A DNA stretch of 34,943 bases from Pseudomonadota bacterium (GCA_018242085.1 JAFECO010000689.1:1-34943); one strand, 5' to 3'. Shown: positions 7,178-16,175, counted from the stretch's first letter. A program made the numbers and translations. Notes: generated by a model not told the origin, from the letters alone.

Positions 7178-8020
7178 ATGGGTCAGATGAGCAAAGTTCC
7201 CTTTACAGGCAAGGTTTTTCCCGCCGACATTTCTGTAGACGACGACACCGTCCTGGTGCCGGCCAATACCGTGTCGAATCTGGATAAGGTCGAGGAACGG
7301 GGTGGGGTGGTGAAGCGGGTCGGCTCGGTCGTCACCCCGCATTTCGACGAATCCCGTACCCGCGAGGATTTCCGCGTCGTCAAGCGCCACATCCTGTCGC
7401 GCATCGACAATGCGCCCGCGGACAAGGCCAAGGATCCGCGCACCATCCTGATCACCAGCGCCAGCCCCCGGGAAGGCAAGACCACCGTCACCCTGGGCCT
7501 GGCGATGAGCTTCATCTTCGAGCGGGACTACAGCGTCATCCTGATCGACGCTGACATGCGTTCGCCGGAATTGTCCCGCCGCATGGGCCTTTCGGGCGAA
7601 TTGGGCTTGCTGGACTTCCTGGAGAATGAGGAAATCGGGATCGAGGACATCGTCTATCCCACCAGCGTCAAGGGCGTGTATGCCGTGCCGGCGGGCCTGC
7701 CCAGGATCACCGCGCCCGAACTGATCACCAGCGAGCGGATGACGCAGCTGCTGAAGGCTTTCCATGACGGCTCCCAGAAGCGGATCGTGATCATCGATTC
7801 CGGCTCGGTCCTGGCCTGCAGCGAGACCATCTCGCTGGCCGGCTATGCCGGCCAGATCATGTTTGTTGCCGCCAAGGGACAGACCCGCCGGAAAGACATT
7901 GACGAAGGGTTGGGTATCCTCCACCGCCAGGCCGGACCGATTGACGAATCCCGGGTTGCTATGGTCTTCAATAAGACTGATCATTCCAGGTCGCCGGTCC
8001 GATATTCCAGGAATTCGTGA
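7178..8020 (+). CDS. Tyrosine autokinase-like (BY-kinase/CpsD type) ATPase of the EPS system
   Basis: A 280-residue cytosolic P-loop ATPase. Walker A is SASPREGKTT (94-103) and the BY-kinase Walker A' is ILIDADMRSPELS (121-133); a DSGSVLACSETI segment stands at the usual DSPP position. FRVVKRHIL (65-73) matches the region before the P-loop in XrtA-associated autokinases. Only one Tyr (VRYSRNS) is near the C-terminus, so a tyrosine cluster for autophosphorylation is missing. ATG 7178 follows AGGCGG; TTG 7172 and ATG 7187 are alternatives. It presumably couples phosphorylation to chain-length control through the preceding membrane protein. Its TGA overlaps a possible GTG start of the next gene. 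Confidence 0.9.
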   Translation: MGQMSKVPFTGKVFPADISVDDDTVLVPANTVSNLDKVEERGGVVKRVGSVVTPHFDESRTREDFRVVKRHILSRIDNAPADKAKDPRTILITSASPREGKTTVTLGLAMSFIFERDYSVILIDADMRSPELSRRMGLSGELGLLDFLENEEIGIEDIVYPTSVKGVYAVPAGLPRITAPELITSERMTQLLKAFHDGSQKRIVIIDSGSVLACSETISLAGYAGQIMFVAAKGQTRRKDIDEGLGILHRQAGPIDESRVAMVFNKTDHSRSPVRYSRNS

Positions 8021-8049
8021 ATCGGCGTCACTTTTGGTGGCGAGGGGAT

Positions 8050-9573
8050 ATGCAGTCTTTGGGTTTTCGGGCCAGCCGCGCTGGTAAATTCGCGGGCGGC
8101 TGCGTTTTTCTGCTTGCCATGGCATCGACCGGCGCCTCCGCGCAGAGCGTCTTTTCGGGCATCCTGGAACGGCCGCCTGCTGGCGCCCCCGCCCCCCTGA
8201 TCGATACCCGCGATTTCTCGATTTCCCCGCTGGTAGGCCTGCAGGAGACCTTTACCGACAACGCGCTTTTGACCTCGACCGACAAGAAGGCCGACTTCAT
8301 CACCCGCCCGATGGTGGGCGCGGAAGTCAGTGTCCATGGCCCCTTCACCGCCAGCCTGATCGGGCATGCCTATTATGACGCCTATGCCAGCCAGAGCCAG
8401 CTCAGCGGCTTCTCCGGCGATGCGCGGGGTACCGCCAATTATGACGTGGTCCCTGAATTCCTGTCGATCGACGCCGATGCGATGCTGATGAACGCCAGCG
8501 TCTCGACTTTCGGCACCCCCGCGATCAACCGGGTGGGAGCCGCCAACCAGATCACCATCGCCACCTACGATGTCGGTCCGCACCTGACGACCACCCTGGA
8601 CGATTTCGCCGATGTCGATGTGCTGGGCCGCTTCGCCCAGGTCTTTTTCGACAATCCCAATGCCAGCAGCGCCGGCCTGCCCAACAATGCCGCGATCCTG
8701 GCGGGTGCCGCCGCGATCGATACCGGCGAGCGCTACCGCGGCTATGAGCTGGTCACCAATGCCCAGGTCGAGCGGGACGATCACAATTTCGAAGCCTATA
8801 ATATCCAGCAGTCCCTCTATGTTCAGATCTTCCCAGAGATCCGCCTGATCGGGCGCGGCGGCTATGATAATGTGACACAACCGGGCATCGTGAATATTCA
8901 CGACTCTGCGTGGAGCGGTGGCGCCGAATATATCTTAGGCGTCAATCCGGGTGGCGAGAACTCCACAATATCCGTCGAATATGGTGCGCGGTTCGGCCAC
9001 GCCGCCTGGAGAGGCGATCTGCATCTGCAGATTTCCCAGGAATTCTATGCCGAAGGCCATTACTTCGAAGCCATCCAGCCGAACCAGCTTCAGATCAACA
9101 CGGCGTTCAACACGTCCACCATTGCCGCGATCCAGCTGCCGCCCCAGCTCAGCACCACCCAGTTCCTGATCAACGGTAACATCGACAACCAGACCGCGTT
9201 GAACAAGCAAGGTGATCTGTCGTTGGTCTATGCCTGGGAAACCCAGAGCATCGGTCTGCGGGGAACCTGGAACGACCGCATGCTGCTGCCGTCCAACAAC
9301 CACGACCGTTCGCTGGTATCCAGTGTCGATTATCAGCGCAGCATCGCCCCGGATCTCGCCTTCGCCGCGGGCATCGACTACTACCACACCTTCGCCAATC
9401 CCTTCTTCGGCGCCAGCGAATCCTATGGCGGCAGGGCCGGTCTTCAGTACGACATCAATTCCACGATGCGGGCGGCGGCAGGCTATGCCTATCAGCGCCA
9501 GGTCCAGCTTTTCACCAACGGCCAGAGCATCACGGAAAACGTCCTGTACGCGGCGATCACCAGGCGATTCTGA
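8050..9573 (+). CDS. Outer-membrane beta-barrel protein of the EPS system (XrtA-associated type)
   Basis: About 507 residues from ATG 8050, which leaves a good signal peptide (MQSLGFRASRAGKF...ASTGASAQ). A GTG at 8017 overlapping the kinase stop would add 11 residues and is an alternative. The mature part alternates polar and hydrophobic residues in many short strands separated by Asp/Asn/Gly-rich loops, as in outer-membrane barrels. It ends LYAAITRRF with C-terminal Phe, the usual barrel insertion signal. Size and place between the kinase and the deacetylase match the XrtA-linked barrel family. It may be the outer-membrane conduit or a partner of the short export protein. Confidence 0.85.
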   Translation: MQSLGFRASRAGKFAGGCVFLLAMASTGASAQSVFSGILERPPAGAPAPLIDTRDFSISPLVGLQETFTDNALLTSTDKKADFITRPMVGAEVSVHGPFTASLIGHAYYDAYASQSQLSGFSGDARGTANYDVVPEFLSIDADAMLMNASVSTFGTPAINRVGAANQITIATYDVGPHLTTTLDDFADVDVLGRFAQVFFDNPNASSAGLPNNAAILAGAAAIDTGERYRGYELVTNAQVERDDHNFEAYNIQQSLYVQIFPEIRLIGRGGYDNVTQPGIVNIHDSAWSGGAEYILGVNPGGENSTISVEYGARFGHAAWRGDLHLQISQEFYAEGHYFEAIQPNQLQINTAFNTSTIAAIQLPPQLSTTQFLINGNIDNQTALNKQGDLSLVYAWETQSIGLRGTWNDRMLLPSNNHDRSLVSSVDYQRSIAPDLAFAAGIDYYHTFANPFFGASESYGGRAGLQYDINSTMRAAAGYAYQRQVQLFTNGQSITENVLYAAITRRF

Positions 9574-9585
9574 CACGCGGTGACC

Positions 9586-10485
9586 ATGGAGCAGGGACCG
9601 GAAATATCTTCCATCGTGAACGGCCTGTCCGTGGACGTGGAAGACTATTATCAGGTCCAAGCCCTGGAGAAGGCTTATACGCGCGCCCATTGGGACAGCT
9701 ATCCCTCGCGCGTCGACCGCAACACCAGAGCCATTCTGGACATCTTCGCCGCGTCGAAGGTGAAGGGCACCTTCTTCACCCTGGGCTGGATCGCCGAGCG
9801 CAATCCCGCCACCATCCGCGCGATCGTGGAGGGCGGTCATGAGCTGGCCAGTCACGGCTATTGCCATTTCCGCGTCGATTCCCAGACGCCGGAGGAATTC
9901 CGCGCCGATATCCGCCGCACCAAAAAGATCCTGGAAGATATCGGCGGCGTGGAGGTGCGCGGCTATCGCGCCGCCACCTTCAGCGTGGGCGCCGCCACGC
10001 CCTGGGCCTGGCCGGTGCTGGAAGAGGAGGGCTATCGCTATTCCTCCAGCATCTATCCGGTGGCGCGGGATAATTATTCCAATCCGGATGCGCCGCGCGC
10101 GGTCTATAAGCCCGCGGGTGTGAAGAATCTGATTGAAGTGCCCATCGCCACGGTCAGAGTCGGATCGAAAAATTATCCGGCCGGCGGCGGCGGCTATTTC
10201 CGTCTTTTGCCCTATGCCGTGTCGCGGGCTGCGCTTCGCCGGATCAATCGCCGCGACCGCCTGCCGGCGGTGTTCTACATTCATCCGTGGGAAGTCGATC
10301 CGGATCAGCCGCGCCCAGGTGGCGTGTCGGCGAAATCGCGCCTGCGCCATTACACCAATCTGGCCAAGACCGGCGAACGGCTTGGCCGGCTGACCCGCGA
10401 TTTCCGCTGGGATCGGATGGATTCCATTTTTCTCAATGGGTCCTCGGAGCGGGCACCGACCCAGACCCGCAATGCTGCTGCCTGA
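9586..10485 (+). CDS. Polysaccharide deacetylase (NodB/CE4-like, XrtA-associated type)
   Basis: A 299-residue protein with a carbohydrate esterase 4 fold. It starts with NGLSVDVEDYYQV, typical of the XrtA-linked deacetylases. Asp20 of VDVED and His90/His94 of SHGYCH form the expected metal site. TPEEFRADIRRTK, RGYRAATFSVG (125-135) and a C-terminal VFYIHPWEVD carry further family motifs. It would remove N-acetyl groups from sugar residues of the polymer. No signal peptide is seen, consistent with action on cytosolic or membrane-linked intermediates. ATG 9586 is chosen; GTG 9580 would add two residues. Its last 14 bases overlap the start of the FemAB-like gene. Confidence 0.93.
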   Translation: MEQGPEISSIVNGLSVDVEDYYQVQALEKAYTRAHWDSYPSRVDRNTRAILDIFAASKVKGTFFTLGWIAERNPATIRAIVEGGHELASHGYCHFRVDSQTPEEFRADIRRTKKILEDIGGVEVRGYRAATFSVGAATPWAWPVLEEEGYRYSSSIYPVARDNYSNPDAPRAVYKPAGVKNLIEVPIATVRVGSKNYPAGGGGYFRLLPYAVSRAALRRINRRDRLPAVFYIHPWEVDPDQPRPGGVSAKSRLRHYTNLAKTGERLGRLTRDFRWDRMDSIFLNGSSERAPTQTRNAAA

Positions 10486-11497
10486 TACCAGCGCGGCTTC
10501 GGCCGAATGGGACGCGTTTGTCGCCTCCCGCCCGGATGCCACTTTCTTCCAGCTGTCGGGCTGGCGCGAGGTGGTCAAGCGCAGCTTCGGCCATGCCTGT
10601 CCCTATGTGATTTCGCGCGACGGCACGGGCGGCATCGATGCGGTTCTGCCGCTGACGGAAATCGACAGCCGGCTGTTCGGGCGTTTTCTGATCGGCAATG
10701 GTTTCACGGTGGGGGGCGGGCCGCTGTCCGCGAGCGCGGCGGGGTTGACGGCGGTTCTGGAAGAGGCTGCCCGGCTTGGCCGCCACCGCAAGGTCGGCTA
10801 TGTCGAACTTCGCGATTGCCCGGCGGCGGGCCCTGGTTGGCAGGCGAAAGGTGATCTCTATGCCGGCTTCGAAGGACCGATCGCCGCCACGGAAGCCGAC
10901 AATCTCAAGCAGATTCCCCGAAAGCAGCGCGCCGTGGTCCGCAAGGCCCTGGAGCAGGGCTTCACCATTTCGATCGAGCGCAGCATCCAGCCATTCTTCG
11001 ATCTCTATGCCCGCACTTTGCGCGATCACGGCACGCCCATCCTGCCGCGACGCTTCTATGAAAACCTGCTCACCATATTCGGCGAGTCTTGCGAGATCCT
11101 CACCGTCCGCAAGGACGGCGTGCCCACCGCCAGCGTGATGAGCTTCTTTTTCCGCGACAAGGTGCTTCCCTATTATACCGGCAGCCTGGTGGAAGCCCGT
11201 CGCAGCGGCGCCAACGACATGATGTATTGGGCGCTGATGCGCCGGGCGGTGGAACGGGGCGCCACCATCTTCGATTTCGGCCGAAGCAAGATAGGCACCG
11301 GCCCTTACAGCTTCAAAAGCAATTGGGGCTTCGAACCCCGCCCGATCACGCACCAATATCTGCTTCTGGGACGCGATACGCTGCCCAATCTCAATCCCAC
11401 CAATCCGCGCTATGCCAAGATCATCGCGGCCTGGCAGCGGCTGCCGATCCCGGTGGCCAACGCGATTTCGCCTTTCATCAGCCGCAGCTTGGCGTAG
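10472..11497 (+). CDS. FemAB-like GNAT-fold protein (XrtA-associated type)
   Basis: A 341-residue protein made of tandem GNAT-like halves, as in the FemAB family of aminoacyl/acyl transferases. SEWDAFVASRPDATFFQLSG-like N-terminal residues and the C-terminal ATIFDFGRSKIGTGPYSFK segment with NWGFEPRPI are typical of the XrtA-linked subgroup. In Gram-positive bacteria FemAB proteins add amino acids to peptidoglycan; in EPS loci the substrate is unknown, but transfer of an acyl or aminoacyl group to a sugar is a reasonable guess. ATG 10472 overlaps the deacetylase end by 14 bp, suggesting coupling; an ATG at 10436 would give a larger overlap. Confidence 0.9.
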   Translation: MLLPDTSAASAEWDAFVASRPDATFFQLSGWREVVKRSFGHACPYVISRDGTGGIDAVLPLTEIDSRLFGRFLIGNGFTVGGGPLSASAAGLTAVLEEAARLGRHRKVGYVELRDCPAAGPGWQAKGDLYAGFEGPIAATEADNLKQIPRKQRAVVRKALEQGFTISIERSIQPFFDLYARTLRDHGTPILPRRFYENLLTIFGESCEILTVRKDGVPTASVMSFFFRDKVLPYYTGSLVEARRSGANDMMYWALMRRAVERGATIFDFGRSKIGTGPYSFKSNWGFEPRPITHQYLLLGRDTLPNLNPTNPRYAKIIAAWQRLPIPVANAISPFISRSLA

Positions 11498-11502
11498 TCG
11501 CC

Positions 11503-12723
11503 GTGGCCAATCTTCTTTTCCTCACCCAGCGCATCCCCTATCCCGCCAATAAGGGCGAGAAGATCAGAGTGCTGCAGCTGCTTCAGCATTTGCGCAAATC
11601 CCACGACATTCATCTGGGCTGCCTGGTGGACGATCCCCTTGACGTGCAGCATATTTCCACCGTTCGGGCGATGTGCGCCAGCTCTCATTTCGCCGAGATC
11701 GACCGGAGTTATGCCAAGATCGCGTCTCTGCGGGGCCTTCTGACGGGCGAAGCTCTCAGCGTTGTGTTCTATCGCGACCGGGGACTGCAAAACTGGGTTC
11801 GCGATGTGGTGCGGACCATCAAACCGGACATTATCGTAGTCTGCTCGTCCAATATGGCGCCCTATATCCTGGACTTGCCCGAAACGCGTTCGGCCATCCG
11901 CCTGATCGACCTGATCGATGTCGATTCCGAGAAATGGCGTTCCTATGCGGAGGTGGCGTCCTTTCCCATGCGCCAAGTCTATCGGCGCGAATGGCGGCGG
12001 GTGGCGGAACTGGAAGCCCGCATCGTGCGCGAATGCGACTGGTCCACCTTCGTGTCCGAAGCCGAAGCCGATGTCTTCCGCAAGGAGCAGGTGCGTTATT
12101 CCGACCGTATCCGGGCGGTCAGCAACGGCGTCGATCTGGACTATTTCGATCCGGCTCATGCGTTCGAGCCGCCCTATCCCCTGGACAAGCCGAATTTCGT
12201 TTTCACCGGCACCATGGATTATCCGCCCAATGTCGATGCCGTGGTCTGGTTTTCCCAGGAGATATTGCCCCTGATCCGCCAGACCATGCCCGCGGCGCAG
12301 TTTCACATCGTGGGCGCCAGCCCCTCGCCGAAAGTGCGGGCGCTGACGTCGATCGGCGGTGTCTTCGTCACCGGCCGGGTGGCGGATGTCCGTGCCTATG
12401 TCGCCCATGCCGATGCCTCGGTGGCGCCGATGCGCATCGCCCGCGGCATTCAGAACAAGGTGCTGGAAGCGATGGCGATGGGCCGCCCCACCGTGGTGAC
12501 CAGCGATGCGCTGGAGGGCATCCATGCGAAGCCGGGGCAAGAATTGCTGCTGGCCGATACGGCCGCGGATTTCGCGCATGCCTGCCTGTCGGCGGCCGGA
12601 CTGTCCGGCGAGAGCCTGGGCGCCGCCGCCCGCCGGCGCGTGGAACAGGATTACGCCTGGCCGGCGCTCCTGGAGCAATTCGACCGGCTTCTTAACCAAG
12701 GTAAAGCGGCCCCGGTGCTATGA
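11503..12723 (+). CDS. Glycosyltransferase, XrtA-associated GT4-like family
   Basis: A 406-residue protein from GTG 11503, five bases after the FemAB stop. The N-terminus (VANLLFLTQRIPYPANKGEK) and LIDLIDVDSEKWRSYA in the middle are hallmarks of the XrtA-linked GT family. The C-terminal half has the GT-B donor fold: FVFTGTMDYPPNVDAVVWF, FHIVGASPSP and the conserved ARGIQNKVLEAMAMGRPTVV acid-containing motif. It should be cytosolic or peripheral and add a sugar from a nucleotide donor to the lipid-linked intermediate; the sugar cannot be predicted. The gene sits exactly where some related loci carry the exosortase gene nearby. Confidence 0.92.
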   Translation: MANLLFLTQRIPYPANKGEKIRVLQLLQHLRKSHDIHLGCLVDDPLDVQHISTVRAMCASSHFAEIDRSYAKIASLRGLLTGEALSVVFYRDRGLQNWVRDVVRTIKPDIIVVCSSNMAPYILDLPETRSAIRLIDLIDVDSEKWRSYAEVASFPMRQVYRREWRRVAELEARIVRECDWSTFVSEAEADVFRKEQVRYSDRIRAVSNGVDLDYFDPAHAFEPPYPLDKPNFVFTGTMDYPPNVDAVVWFSQEILPLIRQTMPAAQFHIVGASPSPKVRALTSIGGVFVTGRVADVRAYVAHADASVAPMRIARGIQNKVLEAMAMGRPTVVTSDALEGIHAKPGQELLLADTAADFAHACLSAAGLSGESLGAAARRRVEQDYAWPALLEQFDRLLNQGKAAPVL

Positions 12724-12767
12724 CAGCTTCATTGCACAAGGCGGAAGAGGGAGGGGTTCACTGAATC

Positions 12768-13934
12768 ATGCGAATTCTCTTCCATCATCGCATCGCTTCG
12801 CGCGACGGCCAGTCCGTCCATCTGGAAGAATTGATGAAGGCGCTGAAAACCTTGGGTCACGAGGTGATCCTGGTGGGACCGGCTGCGTTCGCCGAGACCA
12901 AATTCGGCGGCTCCAATTCCGCCGTGGACCGCATCAAGCAGCTGATTCCCGCCTGGCTCTATGAGCCGCTGGAGATCCTCTACAATCTGAAAGCCTACCG
13001 GCGGCTGCGCGCGGCCGTGCTGAAATATCGGCCCGACATCATCTATGAGCGCTTCAGCCTCTATCTGTTCGCCGGTGTCTGGGCGCGCAAGCGTCTGGGC
13101 CTGCCCTTGATCCTGGAAGTCAATTCGCCCTTGTTTGAAGAACGGGCGAAGAATGACGGACTGCGCCTGCACCGGATCGGGCGCTGGGCGCAAGGCTATA
13201 TCTGGCGCAATGTCGATCACGCCTTTCCCGTCACCGGTGTTCTGGCCAAGACCGTGGAAGGCTATGGCGTTCCCGCATCGCGCATCACCGTGGTGCCCAA
13301 TGGCGTGGATCCCGCCCGTTTCCAGGCGGTACCCAAGACCGGCATGCCTGCGGGACCGGACGGCAAGCCGGTGATCGTGCTGGGCTTCACCGGCTTCATC
13401 CGCGACTGGAACGCGGTGCATCGGCTGATCGATTTCGCTGCTTTGCATCGCGATGCGTATGATATCCGGGTGTTGGTGGTGGGCGATGGGCCGGCGCGCG
13501 CTTCGCTGGAAGAACATGCCCGCAACAAAGGCATTCCCGACCGGCTTACCATTACCGGCATTGTGGGCCGCGAAGATGTCACCCGCCATGTGACCTCGTT
13601 CGACATCGCCGTGCTGCCGGATGTCACGCCTTATTCATCGCCACTCAAGCTGTTCGAATATCTGCAGCTGGGCTCGGCCATCGTCGCGCCCGACATGGAA
13701 AATATCCGCGAGATCCTCACCGAGGGTCATGACGCGCTGCTGTTCGCCAAGGATCCGGGGGCGCTGGAAGCGGTGCTGCTCAAGCTCTGCGCCGACCCGG
13801 CGCTTCGCGCGCGTCTGGGTGCGGCCGCCAAGGAGACGATCGCGCGCAAATCCCTCACCTGGGTCAACAGCGCCGAACGGGTTGTGGCGGTGGCAAAGCG
13901 GCTTGTAGCGTCTGCCGGCAGGAAGGACGCGTAA
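12768..13934 (+). CDS. Glycosyltransferase family 4 protein
   Basis: A 388-residue GT-B glycosyltransferase. The ATG follows a strong purine-rich site (GAGGGAGGGG, about 11 bases upstream). The acceptor domain starts MRILFHHRIASRDGQSVHLE. The hinge has TVVPNGVDPARF (about 184-195) and the donor domain has VLVVGDGPAR, VLPDVTPYSSPLKLFEYLQL and the acid of LKLFEYL typical of GT4. It would add one sugar of the repeat unit at the cytosolic face. It is four bases from the amidotransferase start, so the two are translationally linked. Confidence 0.92.
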   Translation: MRILFHHRIASRDGQSVHLEELMKALKTLGHEVILVGPAAFAETKFGGSNSAVDRIKQLIPAWLYEPLEILYNLKAYRRLRAAVLKYRPDIIYERFSLYLFAGVWARKRLGLPLILEVNSPLFEERAKNDGLRLHRIGRWAQGYIWRNVDHAFPVTGVLAKTVEGYGVPASRITVVPNGVDPARFQAVPKTGMPAGPDGKPVIVLGFTGFIRDWNAVHRLIDFAALHRDAYDIRVLVVGDGPARASLEEHARNKGIPDRLTITGIVGREDVTRHVTSFDIAVLPDVTPYSSPLKLFEYLQLGSAIVAPDMENIREILTEGHDALLFAKDPGALEAVLLKLCADPALRARLGAAAKETIARKSLTWVNSAERVVAVAKRLVASAGRKDA

Positions 13935-13937
13935 GCC

Positions 13938-15836
13938 ATGTGCGGCCTGACGGGACTGTTCGATTGCCAGGGCATGCGCTCCTTCGACCCGGCCTTGATC
14001 CAGGCCATGACGGATGCGGTGGCCCATCGCGGCCCGGACGGGGAAGGCATTTTTAACGAGCCCGGCATCGCGCTGGGGCACCGGCGCCTGGCTTTCATCG
14101 ACCTGGCGGGCGGCATCCAGCCCATGCAGACCGTGGATGGCGCGCTCACCATCGTCTTCAATGGCGAGATCTATAATTTCCCGGACTTGATGGCGGCGCT
14201 GAAGGCCGAAGGCGCGCAGTTCCAGACCCGCAGCGATACAGAGGTATTGCTGCATGGCTGGCGGCACTGGGGCACGGGGCTGTTCGCCCGATTGCGCGGC
14301 ATGTTCGCCTTTGCGCTATGGGATGCGCCGCAGCAGAGTTTGGTGTTGGTGCGGGACCGCTTCGGCAAGAAGCCGATGCATTATGCGGAGCTTCCCGGCG
14401 GCCAGCTGGTGTTCGGCTCGGAAATCAAATCCCTGCTGAAGGCGCCGGGCCTGGACCGGAGCCTGGATCCCATCGCGGTGGAGGATTTCTTCACCTATGG
14501 CTATGTGCCCGATCCCAAGACCATCTATGCCGCGATCCGCAAATTGCCGGCGGCGCATGCCTTGATCGTGCGCCGGGGCCAGTCGCCGGAGCTGATGCGC
14601 TATTGGAATCTGCTGGACCAGGTGCATGCCAGGACCATGCCGGAGCATCCCAAAAAGGCGATGGTCGATGTCTTGCGCCATGCGGTGAAGCTGCGTCTGA
14701 TTTCCGATGTGGAAGTGGGCGCGCTCCTGTCCGGCGGCGTGGATTCCAGCGCCGTGGTGTCGCTGATGGCGGGATTGCAGGACGCGCCCGTCAGCACCTT
14801 CTCCATCGGCTTCGAGGAGCGCGATTACGACGAAAGCGATTATGCCAAGGCGGTGTCGGACCGCTATGGCACCAGTCATCACACCCGCATCGTCGATCCG
14901 GGCGATTTCAGCCTGTTGCCGCGCCTGCCGGGCATTTATGACGAGCCGTTCGGCGATATCTCGGCTTTGCCCACTTTCGCGGTCTGCAAGCTGGCGCGCC
15001 AGACGGTGAAGGCGGCGCTCACCGGCGACGGAGGCGACGAAATTCTCGGCGGGTATCGCCGCTATGCCTTTTTCGCCGCGCAGATGCGGGCGCGGGGCTG
15101 GATTCCGGACAGCGTGCGCGGGCCGCTATTTTCGTTCCTGGCCGATATCTATCCCCATGGCGCGCGCCTGCCGCGCATGCTGCGGGCCAAGACCACCTTC
15201 AGGGAATTGTCGCTGAGCCCCGCCGATGCCTATCTGCGCATGGTGTCGGCATTGCCGCCGGAAATCCGCATCCAGCTTCTCTCCCGCGATTTCCGCAACA
15301 GCCTGGGCGGTTACGATTCCGGCGATGTGATGCGCCGGCATTTCAACATCGATGCGCCGCTCGATATGCTGCAGCGGGCGCAATATACCGACATCATGAC
15401 CTACCTGCCGGGCGACATCCTGACCAAGGTGGACCGGGCCAGCATGGCCAATTCGCTGGAATTGCGCGCGCCGTTCCTGGATCAGGAATTGTCGGACTGG
15501 GCTTTCTCGCTGCCCGACGAACTGAAGCTGCAGCGCGGCGCGGGTGGAAAGGCGATTTTGAAGCAGGCGATGGAAGACTTTTTGCCCCACGATCTGCTCT
15601 ACCGCTCCAAGAAAGGCTTCACCGTGCCGGTGGCGGAATGGTTCCGCGGACCGCTTAGCGGTCAGGTTCGCGCCCTGGCGGACGGCGCGCGGTTGAAGCA
15701 AAGCGGTCTCTTCGATGCCAAAGCGATCGCGGCGATGGCGGATGCGCATATCGCGGGCCGCCGCGATTTCTCCAAGCCGCTCTGGCTGTTATGGGTGTTC
15801 GCCAGCTTTCTCGACCATGCGGCCGAGGCGCACTAA
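13938..15836 (+). CDS. Asparagine-synthase-type amidotransferase (XrtA-associated amidotransferase 1)
   Basis: A 632-residue two-domain enzyme. Cys2 of MCGLTGLF is the N-terminal glutaminase nucleophile, followed by RGPDG (31-35), VFNGEIYN (73-80) and the RSDTEVLL stretch. The synthetase domain has the ATP pyrophosphatase loop SGGVDSS (265-271), GDGGDEILGGY and TYLPGDILTKVDRASM. In EPS loci these proteins probably amidate a sugar carboxylate or a precursor instead of making free asparagine; that role is inferred from context. It is the last gene of the long plus-strand run starting at 4983. Length is normal and all key motifs are intact. Confidence 0.93.
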   Translation: MCGLTGLFDCQGMRSFDPALIQAMTDAVAHRGPDGEGIFNEPGIALGHRRLAFIDLAGGIQPMQTVDGALTIVFNGEIYNFPDLMAALKAEGAQFQTRSDTEVLLHGWRHWGTGLFARLRGMFAFALWDAPQQSLVLVRDRFGKKPMHYAELPGGQLVFGSEIKSLLKAPGLDRSLDPIAVEDFFTYGYVPDPKTIYAAIRKLPAAHALIVRRGQSPELMRYWNLLDQVHARTMPEHPKKAMVDVLRHAVKLRLISDVEVGALLSGGVDSSAVVSLMAGLQDAPVSTFSIGFEERDYDESDYAKAVSDRYGTSHHTRIVDPGDFSLLPRLPGIYDEPFGDISALPTFAVCKLARQTVKAALTGDGGDEILGGYRRYAFFAAQMRARGWIPDSVRGPLFSFLADIYPHGARLPRMLRAKTTFRELSLSPADAYLRMVSALPPEIRIQLLSRDFRNSLGGYDSGDVMRRHFNIDAPLDMLQRAQYTDIMTYLPGDILTKVDRASMANSLELRAPFLDQELSDWAFSLPDELKLQRGAGGKAILKQAMEDFLPHDLLYRSKKGFTVPVAEWFRGPLSGQVRALADGARLKQSGLFDAKAIAAMADAHIAGRRDFSKPLWLLWVFASFLDHAAEAH

Positions 15837-15837
15837 A

Positions 15838-15860
15838 GCGCGATCCGGAAAAGTGTGGTC
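15838..15860. repeat. Fragment resembling a dispersed alphaproteobacterial intergenic repeat
   Basis: The segment GCGCGATCCGGAAAAGTG directly after the amidotransferase stop resembles, from memory, a short repeat often found between genes in Rhizobiales-type genomes. No second copy was noticed in this window, so this rests on recall and needs a genome-wide search. Confidence 0.3.
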
Positions 15861-15892
15861 GCTAGCGGCAGCGTAGTGCGAAGATCGCGAAT

Positions 15893-16084
15893 TCAGATCA
15901 GTTGAAAGGCGGCGTGGAACGCGCCCCAGCCCGCCACGGCCAGCGCGGCCCAGATCATCATGCAATAACCGACGGGTAGTCTGCGGCCCCGATCGGCCGC
16001 GTCGTCTTCGATCACAGCGTTGCGGCCGGCAGACCGGGCTGCCGGAAACTGGACGATTTTGCTTTCAGCCGCGCTCGGTCGCAC
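15893..16084 (-). CDS. Small single-pass membrane protein (63 aa), hypothetical
   Basis: A 63-residue frame read from GTG 16084, preceded at good spacing by AGGCGG. Residues 1-37 are polar and mildly basic (KIVQFPAAR, VIEDDAADRGRRLP). Residues 38-63 form one hydrophobic segment (VGYCMMIWAALAVAGWGAFH...) that runs to the C-terminus, so it is probably a tail-anchored or single-span inner-membrane protein. It lies 91 bp downstream of the minus-strand glycosyltransferase and may share its transcript. I do not recognise a family. Support comes from the ribosome binding site and a coherent protein profile; it could still be a chance frame. Confidence 0.55.
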   Translation of the reverse strand: MRPSAAESKIVQFPAARSAGRNAVIEDDAADRGRRLPVGYCMMIWAALAVAGWGAFHAAFQLI

Positions 16085-16175
16085 GTGATGTCCGCCTCTG
16101 TCCTGGGATCGTAGGTTCGGATTCCAGATCTGCGAGTATGAGTAACGGGCGCTTGGTTAACAAACGATTATGGCG

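Noticed and set aside
8935-10578. A 547-codon minus-strand open frame across the barrel and deacetylase genes
   Set aside because: It spans two real plus-strand genes and their junction; no domain or ribosome binding site supports it.
12768-13934. Assignment to the specific XrtA-linked second glycosyltransferase family
   Set aside because: The N-terminus does not match the start expected for that subgroup, so only a general GT4 call is made.
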